Shown here piece by piece: positions 51,451 through 58,937 of a stretch of 64,000 bases of DNA (position 1 is the stretch's first letter; each line of letters opens with the position of its first letter). The notes beneath the pieces are model-generated. The model was not told where the DNA came from. It ran no database searches and worked only from the letters and a program-made list of their open reading frames with translations. The stretch is from Sporolactobacillus putidus (GTDB lineage: Bacteria; Bacillota; Bacilli; Bacillales; Sporolactobacillaceae), in NCBI RefSeq assembly GCF_014647035.1, contig NZ_BMOK01000011.1, positions 1-64,000 on the forward strand, given 5' to 3'. The position numbers were made by a program, and so were the translations under genes.

Positions 51451-53289
51451 TTAATTTTCTGAATTTTTCTTTTGGTAGAAGATATTATTTGCCAATATTC
51501 CTGCCATTAAATAATCGCGTGCTTCATTTTCTATTACTTTATTCTCTGGTTGATAAACCTGCACTGCTCCAAGAGCATTTTTAAACATCGTATGGCTCAT
51601 TGATATCGCGTGACTATAAGTCTTAAATAACTCTTCCAACTGTCTCTTTAAAAATGCAGGCTTTTTTACTCTTAAAACTCCCTCGAACATTCCGAAATTC
51701 TTATCCTTTGCTTCACTTTGAGAGAGCAAATAATAAGCCAGTTGACCTGAGATGAAGTAAAATTCTTGATCATCATTTATTTCCACAGTTGTTTTTTGTG
51801 TAAATTTATCCTTCAGTGTAGCTACAAGCTCCTTCAGTGTACGCACCTTTTCTTCACTCCCATCGTTATTGAAATATCGAAGCCACGCCAATCTAAGATT
51901 ATAGGCTTGGCCTAAGTTACCAAAGTTGATACCCTTTACTGATTTTGTTAATTGAATTTCAACTGCTGCTTGTGTTAGATGATCAATCATAGGTTTTAAT
52001 GTAAGCTCTGTTCCTTTGAAGAAAAAGTCATACAACGCTTGGCGACTTGATAAAAAGAGATTAAGCATTTCCCCAGGAAACACACCGGCCTTGATTTTTG
52101 GTTCACTAAATAACATATCAGCATGCAAATAGTTTTTAAAAAACAGACGGCTAGTTATCTTTAATAAAATCATTGGATCTAGAATCGGATCACGATTTTC
52201 TGCAATTTCATAGCCTTTTTCATTCATCCATTCTTTAGCTTGAATAATATTCTTCAGGAGAAAAGGTCTGTCCAATCGTTCTCCTTGTGAAAATGGAAGT
52301 TTTTCAAAATAATTAACCACTCCATTTCCATCTCCACCAATATGAACGGTTTCGTTCGCTTTATTCCGGTTATTTTCATTAAAAAGTGTTCTTTCATAGA
52401 ATTGATGCACAGTGAAAGGTTTTTGGGCTTGAAACCACGAAAACAGATTCTTTCTGAGCACAGCCTCATCAGGAGAGACAAGCAAGGGTACATTGGATTT
52501 TTTGGTTCGATGCATTAAATAGGGTTTTTTGCTATTTAATCCCATATTATAGCTGGGTACACCATAAACCCCATTCTCTGTTTCAATATTAAAATCATTC
52601 TTCAAGAAGATATTGGGATAGACATAGATCAGATATTCACGCTTGTATATATTCGCTTCAGCCTCAAAGAAGATACGCGCGTAATTTTTCAGTTTATATT
52701 CATGTTTCAAATGATGAATCCATTGGATGAGATCTACAGAGTTTTTATTAATAAACTGAAGAATTTTCTTCCGAAGTTCATTTCTTTCGTCGCTCTCAAT
52801 CCATACCTTCAACTCAGAGTAACCGATTATTCCCCTCATTTTTTGATCAGAAGCTGAAATTTTTTGTATAAAAAAAGTATTGATGTACTCATTCCATTCA
52901 TTTTCCAGTAAATACTTTTCATTCAGTGTCTGTTTGGCTTGCTTCGGATTGTCTGAAATAAACGTGTCTAGTTTCATAAAGAGTGTCAAGAAATTTGTGT
53001 TATGGAGCTTTTTTGTTATTGTGTCGACAAACTTATTTGCCGAAATTGCACTACTGTAAAAATCCCTTTGTAAAAACCAATCCTTTAAACCTAGTTGAGC
53101 AACATTGACATCTGTTTTTTTCTTGATTGTAAGGAGTCTGTTTTCTTGCTGCGCGCGATTTTCTTCCAGTGAGAGATTTGGGTCTATTCTAAGATACAAG
53201 CCTTCTTTAAGGCTGTAATGATCAATAATTATTTTTCCATTTGTATGATCGACGGCCTGTTGGAATGCAACCTGCAAATCTTTAATCAA
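51451..53289 (-). CDS. cas8b: Cascade large subunit Cas8b (Csh1-like)
   Basis: 612 residues. The large subunit recognises the PAM and positions Cas3. Recognised by operon position between cas6 and cas7 and by Csh1-type stretches (ENGVYGVPSYN, the PFLLKNIIQAKEWM region, and a C-terminal DYLMAGILANNIFY). In I-B systems a small subunit (Cas11) is made from an internal start in the 3' third of this gene; I could not fix such a start here. No separate cas11 gene exists. Confidence 0.92.
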   Translation of the reverse strand: MIKDLQVAFQQAVDHTNGKIIIDHYSLKEGLYLRIDPNLSLEENRAQQENRLLTIKKKTDVNVAQLGLKDWFLQRDFYSSAISANKFVDTITKKLHNTNFLTLFMKLDTFISDNPKQAKQTLNEKYLLENEWNEYINTFFIQKISASDQKMRGIIGYSELKVWIESDERNELRKKILQFINKNSVDLIQWIHHLKHEYKLKNYARIFFEAEANIYKREYLIYVYPNIFLKNDFNIETENGVYGVPSYNMGLNSKKPYLMHRTKKSNVPLLVSPDEAVLRKNLFSWFQAQKPFTVHQFYERTLFNENNRNKANETVHIGGDGNGVVNYFEKLPFSQGERLDRPFLLKNIIQAKEWMNEKGYEIAENRDPILDPMILLKITSRLFFKNYLHADMLFSEPKIKAGVFPGEMLNLFLSSRQALYDFFFKGTELTLKPMIDHLTQAAVEIQLTKSVKGINFGNLGQAYNLRLAWLRYFNNDGSEEKVRTLKELVATLKDKFTQKTTVEINDDQEFYFISGQLAYYLLSQSEAKDKNFGMFEGVLRVKKPAFLKRQLEELFKTYSHAISMSHTMFKNALGAVQVYQPENKVIENEARDYLMAGILANNIFYQKKNSEN

Positions 53290-53312
53290 CGTCTTTCACT
53301 CCTTTCACAGAC

Positions 53313-54002
53313 TTAATACACAAAGCAAAAACCTGCACCAATGGAGGATGATTTCTCACCCAATCCAGAGAAAACCACAACATCTGCTAGTTTCTGCGAA
53401 ATCTCATCAGGACGAACAAAAACTCTTAATTTATTTCCTAAAAAGGACATATTTTTGTAGCGCGTGATCGTAGGGGTCCTATTAATCAATTCAATTCGCT
53501 CAATGAAATCTGCTCGATTCGGATCTTCCGCAAATAACTCCATATATTTTTTTTGGGCATTTTCCTCCAGTCGTTGTTTTAACAGCAATAAATCATCATC
53601 AGGGAAAAAAGGACCGTTATCGATTGTCACTATAGTAGGGGTTACCGTGTATAACATATTAATAAAACGTGGGTGAAAGCTATGTATTTCAGAAGCAATG
53701 ACTTGAAATACGTCATTTGCAAGATTGGACAAACATTCTTTTATCTTTTCGATTAACCTGTGATGAACTGCCCTGAGTCTAAAAAAATATAGCTTACCTT
53801 TTTGATAAATCCCATTTTCCTCTGTCGGAAATAGATTATTGAACACATAAAACTTGTATCCTTTTTCTTTGTGGAAAGCCTTTAACTCTTTATCTCTTAG
53901 CATTGAAAAACTGAGTAGACGACCAACTTCTTCCTGGGCCTGTTGATAATGTACGTCTCTTTTTAAAAGCACAATAACCTTTAATTCGTAACCTATTGTC
54001 AT
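53313..54002 (-). CDS. cas6: crRNA-processing endoribonuclease Cas6
   Basis: 229-residue RAMP ribonuclease that cuts each repeat 8 nt from its 3' end. The C-terminal glycine-rich loop GLGEKSSSIGAGFCFVY is the Cas6 signature; a tandem ferredoxin-like layout fits. Start ATG 54002; the upstream GAGGGGG almost touches it, so initiation may be weak or at another codon. First cas gene of the operon; the sequences controlling it are at 54006-54450. Confidence 0.93.
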   Translation of the reverse strand: MTIGYELKVIVLLKRDVHYQQAQEEVGRLLSFSMLRDKELKAFHKEKGYKFYVFNNLFPTEENGIYQKGKLYFFRLRAVHHRLIEKIKECLSNLANDVFQVIASEIHSFHPRFINMLYTVTPTIVTIDNGPFFPDDDLLLLKQRLEENAQKKYMELFAEDPNRADFIERIELINRTPTITRYKNMSFLGNKLRVFVRPDEISQKLADVVVFSGLGEKSSSIGAGFCFVY

Positions 54003-54125
54003 CACCCCCTCTTTTTTTCCTAGTACGATTAACTTATATTATATGCTAATATTATGTGAAATTTTGTCGTTTTTTGTAGAAGAATTTAATTTTTTTCCAT
54101 TATTTCGGATTCTTCACATTCACTG

Positions 54126-54290
54126 TCAATCCTTGAAAAAGACTTTACTTTTGAATTGCTTAACCCATCGATCAAGCGTTGAGCGTGACAGATGAGGCTT
54201 CGTAATTATATCTTCCTTCTTCTTCCCCGAAAAATAGACCCTTACTATGACGTTTTTAAACTCGGCAGAGTAAACTTTGATTCGAATCAT
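54126..54290 (-). CDS. 54-residue HTH protein (IS3-type OrfA-like), between the regulatory RNA and cas6
   Basis: MIRIKVYSAEFKNVIVRVYFSG followed by SRSTLDRWVKQFKSK: the helix-turn-helix opening of IS3/IS911-family OrfA transposases, but ending after 54 residues with a TGA. AAGGAG directly abuts the ATG, an unusual spacing. It has its own promoter-like -10 (54311-54316) and lies 124 bp upstream of cas6, same strand. It may be an IS remnant, a small regulator of the cas operon, or the gene guarded by the crRNA-like RNA just upstream. 54006-54125 is AT-rich; TTGACA at about 54130 could start a cas6 promoter. Confidence 0.6.
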   Translation of the reverse strand: MIRIKVYSAEFKNVIVRVYFSGKKKEDIITKPHLSRSTLDRWVKQFKSKVFFKD

Positions 54291-54310
54291 CTCCTTAGTA
54301 ATTGGTGTTA

Positions 54311-54359
54311 ATTATAAATGTACATTGTATGTTTTAGTTAAGTGTTTTTACTCCTGAAA
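54311..54359 (-). promoter_or_regulatory. Promoter facing the cas operon with a PAM-flanked match to the crRNA-like RNA
   Basis: TATAAT at 54316 to 54311, with weak -35 candidates (TTAACT at 54341, 19-bp spacing). Upstream on the same strand TTTCA (54359 to 54355) is followed by GGAGTAAAAACACTT (54354 to 54340). It equals the guide-like part of the RNA at 54382 onward except at positions 6 and 12. A full-length protospacer from 54354 would cover the -35 region up to the -10 element. Confidence 0.6.
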
Positions 54360-54415
54360 AAAAATAAAAGAGTTTTAACTCCCTTTCAATACGTTACACG
54401 CTAGAGTTATTCTTT
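54357..54415 (-). ncRNA. Candidate crRNA-like RNA with degenerate CRISPR repeat (CreA/CreR type)
   Basis: In transcript sense: 54412-54383 is 30 nt resembling the 29-nt CRISPR repeat. It shares the leading G, the TAACT block and the 3' GTATTGAAA block (16 of 29 positions), with the middle diverged and one base added. A guide-like stretch follows, GGAGTTAAAACTC (54382 to 54370), then a T-rich end with eight T (54364-54357); the small hairpin GAGT/ACTC before it makes this a plausible intrinsic terminator. The predicted start (about 54415) is only 3 nt before the repeat-like part. Size and layout fit CreA/CreR RNAs that guide Cascade to repress promoters. Prediction from sequence only. Confidence 0.65.
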
Positions 54416-54421
54416 ACATTA

Positions 54422-54450
54422 TTTATAGTCCCATTCCCGTAAAAAGTCAA
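54422..54450 (-). promoter_or_regulatory. Strong SigA promoter of the crRNA-like RNA
   Basis: TTGACT (54450 to 54445), exactly 17 bp, TATAAA (54427 to 54422). Nothing else lies downstream on that strand before the T-run terminator except the degenerate repeat and its short tail, so the unit makes a very small RNA. Confidence 0.75.
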
Positions 54451-54553
54451 CATAATTTTGAATTTTCTTATGATAACTTTTTATTAGATTAACCACTTAG
54501 ATTTTTTATATTCTCTCTTTTCTTCTTAAAAATAAAAAATTCTAAAGTGAAAG

Positions 54554-54589
54554 AAATCCGTTCGATGCATACAACGCCTGAACGGATTT
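54554..54589 (-). terminator. Probable terminator of the aldo/keto reductase gene
   Basis: AAATCCGTTC pairs with GAACGGATTT around a 16-nt loop. On the minus strand the following sequence is T-rich (TTTCTTTC, then ATTTTTTATTTTT). About 40 bp beyond the stop codon. Confidence 0.5.
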
Positions 54590-54630
54590 GATGGAAACAA
54601 ACTTGTATTATATGTTGTTATAACATAATT

Positions 54631-55530
54631 TTACAACACCTCCCTCCCCCGTGACACCTCAAGAATTTTAAACCAGTCTTTGTTCGTCAGCTCGATGCTT
54701 TGCGCGTCGATCGCAGACTGTATCCGCTCAAATTTGGTGGAGCCGACAATCGGGCAGACGGTCGCCGGCAGTTTGTTGATGAAGGCATAGGCAATTTTAT
54801 CGATGGAATCGGCGTCGTATTTCTGCGCCATCTGTTCCAGAATTTCGCGGACACGGAATTCGCGGCCTGTCTGTGGATGGAACAGGCGGCCTCCGGCGAG
54901 CGGCGACCAGGCCATGACCGGGATGTCGTGAATCAGGGCGCTGTCCATCACGCCGTTGAAGAAGGTGTCGGTGTAAAGGGGGCTGACTTCGACCTGGTTG
55001 GTGACGAGCGGTGTTGTTGTGTATTTGCTGACCATTTCAAAATAAGTATAGCTGGCGTTCGAGATACCGATATGTCTGACTTTGCCTTGTTTGATCAGGC
55101 TGTCCAGGGCCTCGGCTACTTCTTTGGGATTGAGCAGCGGATCAAGGCGGTGGATCAGCAGGACATCGACATAATCGGTGTGCAGCACTTCAAGTGATTT
55201 GTTCAGCGACTCATTCAAGTGTTTCACCGAGGAATCATAGTAATGGGCGTAGCCGTTTTCCTCCCTGGGCAGCACAATATTGAATTTGGTGACGATCTGG
55301 ATCTTGTCTCTCAGAGAACTGTTGTCTTTAAGTACGGCCTCGCCGAACAGCCGGCTGCTTTCAAAATAGCCGTATATGTCGGCGTGATCGAACGTCGTCA
55401 CGCCGGCGCTCAGGCATTGGTCGACAAAGTCGACCATCTTCTTCCCGCTCAGGCCCTCTTTGCTGGCCCGCATCGTTCCCGCAATGACTTTTGAAAATTT
55501 CAACCCTTCCGCAACATCAACATAGTCCAT
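54631..55530 (-). CDS. Aldo/keto reductase (YcsN/YdhF-like)
   Basis: NAD(P)H-dependent (beta/alpha)8-barrel oxidoreductase, 299 residues. Catalytic residues by motif: Asp and Tyr in TTFDHADIYG, Lys in IQIVTKFNIV, and the His of DVLLIHRLDPLL. The NADP region is PIVGSTKFERIQSAIDA. Start ATG 55530 has AAAGGAGG 7 nt upstream; the frame from 55575 is not supported. A TATAAT for this gene is at 55590-55595. The substrate is unknown. The gene-less 55596-55920 shows no other feature. Confidence 0.88.
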   Translation of the reverse strand: MDYVDVAEGLKFSKVIAGTMRASKEGLSGKKMVDFVDQCLSAGVTTFDHADIYGYFESSRLFGEAVLKDNSSLRDKIQIVTKFNIVLPREENGYAHYYDSSVKHLNESLNKSLEVLHTDYVDVLLIHRLDPLLNPKEVAEALDSLIKQGKVRHIGISNASYTYFEMVSKYTTTPLVTNQVEVSPLYTDTFFNGVMDSALIHDIPVMAWSPLAGGRLFHPQTGREFRVREILEQMAQKYDADSIDKIAYAFINKLPATVCPIVGSTKFERIQSAIDAQSIELTNKDWFKILEVSRGREVL

Positions 55531-55589
55531 CTTTCTGCCTCCTTTAATTTCTACAAACGTGATGATCGCGTTCATGAAAAACTACTTCT

Positions 55590-55595
55590 ATTATA
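55590..55595 (-). promoter_or_regulatory. -10 element of the aldo/keto reductase gene
   Basis: Perfect TATAAT on the minus strand, 60 bp upstream of ATG 55530; the -35 region is poor. Confidence 0.4.
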
Positions 55596-55920
55596 AAAGG
55601 ACTGTGGGACAAAAAGTCAGTCATACGCTTACAAAAAAAATGAACAGACCGTTAATCTTTACTGATTCACCAAAATCCATTGAAACAAGTGAAACATAAC
55701 CGTACATTATTCATGAATCTAAATAACCGTAGTGTTCTTCGGAGAGAATCTTATATCGCTCATGCTGCTGTCCGGTTACAAAATAAACTTTAGCTGAACA
55801 AGAGCGGCTTTTTGAGCTTCTTACCGCGACAATTAAAATCAATTGAATTTAACGCTTGAACTCTTGCGAGGGATCCGTGAAAAAGAGTCTTCGGTCATAG
55901 CGGACCTTCGCAGAATTCAG

Positions 55921-55926
55921 TATAAT
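55921..55926 (+). promoter_or_regulatory. -10 element of the small zinc-ribbon membrane gene
   Basis: TATAAT 27 bp upstream of ATG 55953; no convincing -35. Just far enough for a short leader carrying the AAAGGAG ribosome binding site. Confidence 0.4.
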
Positions 55927-55952
55927 AGCTGCAACAGGAAAGGAGAACAGCT

Positions 55953-56186
55953 ATGGCTGCGCAAATCGTGCCCATCGTGGCGCTTTTCGTTGTGATGATG
56001 GCTTTAATCTTTGTCGCCTTGCGCGCAAAAACGACGCACTTTGAGTGCCCGGTCTGCGGGTGTACGTTTAAGGTATCCATTTCTGCCTTTATGGTTGCCT
56101 TTCACGTGCTGGGAAAACGCGAAGTGACATGCCCTAATTGCGGATACCGAGGCCTGCTCCCCCCTATTAATGATGACGAACAATAG
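55953..56186 (+). CDS. Small membrane-anchored zinc-ribbon protein
   Basis: 77 residues: an N-terminal transmembrane helix (about 5-24, IVPIVALFVVMMALIFVALR) and a zinc ribbon CPVCGCTF...CPNCGYRG ending in an acidic tail. AAAGGAG 7 nt upstream of ATG. Monocistronic. Function unknown; such proteins are widespread in Bacillales. Confidence 0.75.
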   Translation: MAAQIVPIVALFVVMMALIFVALRAKTTHFECPVCGCTFKVSISAFMVAFHVLGKREVTCPNCGYRGLLPPINDDEQ

Positions 56187-56214
56187 ATGAAGGAACCTTT
56201 ACCCTTTCCGGAAT

Positions 56215-56241
56215 TAAAAAAAGTTCCTTACTAAGGGAACT
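56215..56241 (-). terminator. Terminator of the glycosyltransferase operon
   Basis: On the minus strand AGTTCC, 8 nt, GGAACT, then TTTTTTT. It is about 170 bp beyond the stop at 56408; the intervening sequence holds nothing recognised apart from a second weak inverted repeat (TTACTAA/TTAGTAA). Confidence 0.6.
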
Positions 56242-56407
56242 GAATTTAGTAAAGAACTTTCTTCGCAATTTCTTTCTACTTTAAACAGAGATTGTCTGTA
56301 AAAAAAGTTTTCTTGTTTATGCTTTAATTTTCAGGAGTGGGATCTGTTGAGAAAAAATACTTTCTTTCTACCGGCACGATCAGAACTCTCCGAGAATGCC
56401 GCCGTCT

Positions 56408-57541
56408 TCACACCGTCTGGATTTCAATCTTGTCTCCCCTGTTACTCGTGAGAAGGGTCCGCGTGTAGATCAGTTCCGTCAGCAGGTAGGAGAGTGTCGA
56501 TTCCGCGCCTTGATTCCGGTTAATGCCGTCCGGGCGCAGGCCATCGTAGCCCCCGCCTTCTTCGAGGTTGGCGGCAGGCATATGCAGGTCGTTTTCTCCG
56601 TAAAACCACGACCGGCATGCTTTGATGACGTCCAGATATTTTTCCGGATTCACGCTTTTTGCCGCGGCCTCCGCCGCAAGCGCAAGCGCCATGACTTCAA
56701 GCGGCTGCTGATCCCACTTGCTTTGCGCTTCGGGTGTGCACCACCCTTTGTTGCCGATCGGATGCACAACGCCATCTGCCGATACCATTTTCTGAATCAG
56801 GAAATCAAGTGACTCGTGCGCGATTCGCAGTGCATCCTGATTGCCGGTGATGCGGTGCGACTGAAGCAGAGCCCATGGCAGCACACCGTTTCCGTAGGTC
56901 ATCATGGGTTCGAACCAGTGCCAGCTTGCTCCTGTATTCTGTTGGTACAGTCCGATCAATTTTTTCTCGAGAAGCCAGATCTCGCCCGGCGCCTCGGATT
57001 TGATGAAGGTGTCAAAGGGATCCGGCTGATTCTCTTGCTGCGCAGAGAGGAGCAGTGTGCTTAATGCCGACAGTGTGTAGGCCTGACCGCGGGGATGGGT
57101 GAGCTGCTCTATGGCTTTCATCCCTTTCCGAAAAGCCGTCTTCGCCGCGAAACGGCTGTCAGGATGCGGAAGGCGAATCGAGGCAACGGCCATGCCCCAC
57201 AGCGTCCGGCCCAGACAATCGTCGGACGGCATCTCCCGCTCTTTTTTCCGATTGTAGGCGTAATTATTATAAAAATGTCCGTCCGGCTGCTGCGTCCAGG
57301 TGAGAAAGGCAAGGTAAACGTGGCTGAGTCGCAACAATTTTTCCGCGTCTTCCTTATGATTCGACTCTGATTCTCTGCTTAGGAGATGGAACCACTCCGA
57401 CACCGTCCACAGCGCCCGCGCGTTGTCGTCCGTCGTGTAGCCCTCGGCGCGGCGCGGGATGTTGCCGATCGCGTGTTCCAGCAGTCCGGTGTCATCGGTC
57501 ATCCGTTCCAGGTGGCTGAAGTTAACTCGGATCGGCAGCAA
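56408..57541 (-). CDS. Six-hairpin glycosidase-like protein encoded with a glycosyltransferase
   Basis: 377 residues with repeated alpha-helical hairpins (EGYTTDDNARALWT, DDCLGRTLWGMAVAS, LPWALLQSHRITG, PIGNKGWCTPEAQSKWDQQP, EVMALALAAEAA), the pattern of (alpha/alpha)6 barrels. Likely acts on a glycan or glycoside made or cleaved with the upstream GT4 enzyme. The probable start is a TTG at 57541: GGAGG lies 9 nt upstream within the end of the glycosyltransferase gene, giving a 20-bp overlap. The longer frame from 57607 encodes a basic, unnatural N-terminus. Exact activity not assigned. Confidence 0.72.
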   Translation of the reverse strand: MLPIRVNFSHLERMTDDTGLLEHAIGNIPRRAEGYTTDDNARALWTVSEWFHLLSRESESNHKEDAEKLLRLSHVYLAFLTWTQQPDGHFYNNYAYNRKKEREMPSDDCLGRTLWGMAVASIRLPHPDSRFAAKTAFRKGMKAIEQLTHPRGQAYTLSALSTLLLSAQQENQPDPFDTFIKSEAPGEIWLLEKKLIGLYQQNTGASWHWFEPMMTYGNGVLPWALLQSHRITGNQDALRIAHESLDFLIQKMVSADGVVHPIGNKGWCTPEAQSKWDQQPLEVMALALAAEAAAKSVNPEKYLDVIKACRSWFYGENDLHMPAANLEEGGGYDGLRPDGINRNQGAESTLSYLLTELIYTRTLLTSNRGDKIEIQTV

Positions 57542-58727
57542 TGTAATCCGCCTCCGATGACTGCGCGGGATCCGTTGCCGTATTCTGGGCCAACTGAGAA
57601 AAAACACGGTTATAATTTTTGCCGGCTTGCGGCCAGCTCATGAGCATGCCGATCCGTTCCATTTTTTTCTGATAACTGTTCAATAATGACGAATCCGCGA
57701 GCAGCGCACTCATCTTCAGTGCCCACGCGGCAAGATCTCCTGACGGAACAAACAATTCCTCGCTGCCCTTCAGCAGATCCTGTGCGTACCGGTACGGTGT
57801 GGTCAGAACCGGTCTGCCAAGACCAATCGCATAGGCCAGCGTGCCGCTCGTGATCTGCTCCAAACCGGGGTAGGGCGTCACATATAGATCACAGGCTGTG
57901 ATGTATTTCACTAAGTCATGTTCGCTCATGAACCTGTCAATCATCAACACGTGATCCTGCAGCCCGTTTTTGCTGATGATCGCCTTCAGGTACTCCCGGT
58001 AGGATTCTCCTTCCTGCCTTTTGACATTGGGATGCGTCTGGCCGACAATCACGTACAGCACTCCCGGAACTTTTTCAACGACACGCGGCAGAGTCTGAAG
58101 AATGGTCTCGATGCCCTTGTTCCGGCTCAGAAAGCCGAAAGTCATGACAACTTTCCGGTCCGTCCAGCCGAGGGATGCCCTAAAGGCCTCCCTACCTTTT
58201 AAATCGGGTACCGGCGTTCCGTGCGGAATAAAGGTAATTTTATTTTTCGGTATATGAAAACTCCGGGTCAGATCATCAATCGCCTTGTGGTTCATCACAA
58301 TCAACCGGTCGCTGCGCTCCGCGATATCACGCTGAACCGAAGCATACGGCTCGGCCGGTGTCCGGAACACCGTGTGGAATGTTGTCACCAGCGGTTTTTT
58401 CAGGCGGCGGACAAACTCGAGAATGTATTGACCCGCGTCCCCTCCGAAAATCCCGAACTCGTGCTGAAGAGAAACAACGGACACTGAGCTCTTGTTCAGT
58501 TTTTCCGCCATCTTTTTATAATCTTCCCGCCGATTCTTATTAATCGTCCATTTTAAAAAGCTGTCTCTCGGATTCTCATCATTTTTTTCTTTAATGATAA
58601 CGACCGGGTCAGCCAGTGAACCCCATTTCGCCTTCTGAACGTTCTGTCTCAAGTGGTAGGTGTAGGTGGCAATGCCGCATTTTTTTGGTGGATATGTACT
58701 AACGTAGGCAACCTGATAACTCATCAT
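57522..58727 (-). CDS. Family 4 glycosyltransferase
   Basis: 401 residues, GT-B fold retaining transferase. N-terminal YVSTYPPKKCGIATYTYHL is the acceptor-side motif with the Gly-Ile-Ala-x-Tyr loop. FIPHGTPVPD links the domains, VMTFGFLSRNKGIETILQTLP starts the donor domain, and PYPGLEQITSGTLAYAIGLG holds the E-x7-E-like donor-sugar motif. Start ATG 58727 with AAGGAG 8 nt upstream. Translationally coupled to the following (alpha/alpha)6 gene. Substrate unknown; mannosyl- or glucosyl-transfer are both possible. Confidence 0.85.
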   Translation of the reverse strand: MMSYQVAYVSTYPPKKCGIATYTYHLRQNVQKAKWGSLADPVVIIKEKNDENPRDSFLKWTINKNRREDYKKMAEKLNKSSVSVVSLQHEFGIFGGDAGQYILEFVRRLKKPLVTTFHTVFRTPAEPYASVQRDIAERSDRLIVMNHKAIDDLTRSFHIPKNKITFIPHGTPVPDLKGREAFRASLGWTDRKVVMTFGFLSRNKGIETILQTLPRVVEKVPGVLYVIVGQTHPNVKRQEGESYREYLKAIISKNGLQDHVLMIDRFMSEHDLVKYITACDLYVTPYPGLEQITSGTLAYAIGLGRPVLTTPYRYAQDLLKGSEELFVPSGDLAAWALKMSALLADSSLLNSYQKKMERIGMLMSWPQAGKNYNRVFSQLAQNTATDPAQSSEADYIAADPS

Positions 58728-58885
58728 GAATCGCACTCCTTCTAAATACTTAACCTCACTAAGGTTATTCAGGAATCAATTGTTAGCCCTCAGTCTGATC
58801 GACTGCTAATAATATAATAGACTTGTTTTTCAAAAAATTCAAGTTCACGCCTTGACACGGATTGTCTGGCACCAGATTTCATACG

Positions 58886-58923
58886 AAAAAAAGTCCTGCG
58901 CCGCTAATCGTGGAACAGGACTT
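58886..58923 (-). terminator. Terminator of the U32 protein gene
   Basis: AAGTCCTG pairs with CAGGACTT, then TTTTTTT on the minus strand, 15 bp past the stop codon at 58938. Confidence 0.75.
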
Positions 58924-58937
58924 TATCATTTTTTCAA

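Noticed and set aside
51451-52100. Internal start for a Cas11 small subunit in cas8b
   Set aside because: Expected from other I-B systems, but no methionine in the 3' third has a clear ribosome binding site at proper spacing.
54451-54630. A CreT-like toxin RNA upstream of the crRNA-like RNA
   Set aside because: CreT genes usually lie upstream of CreA, so I looked there: no promoter with a PAM-flanked match to the guide and no mini-ORF with a strong ribosome binding site was seen. The only good match is downstream.
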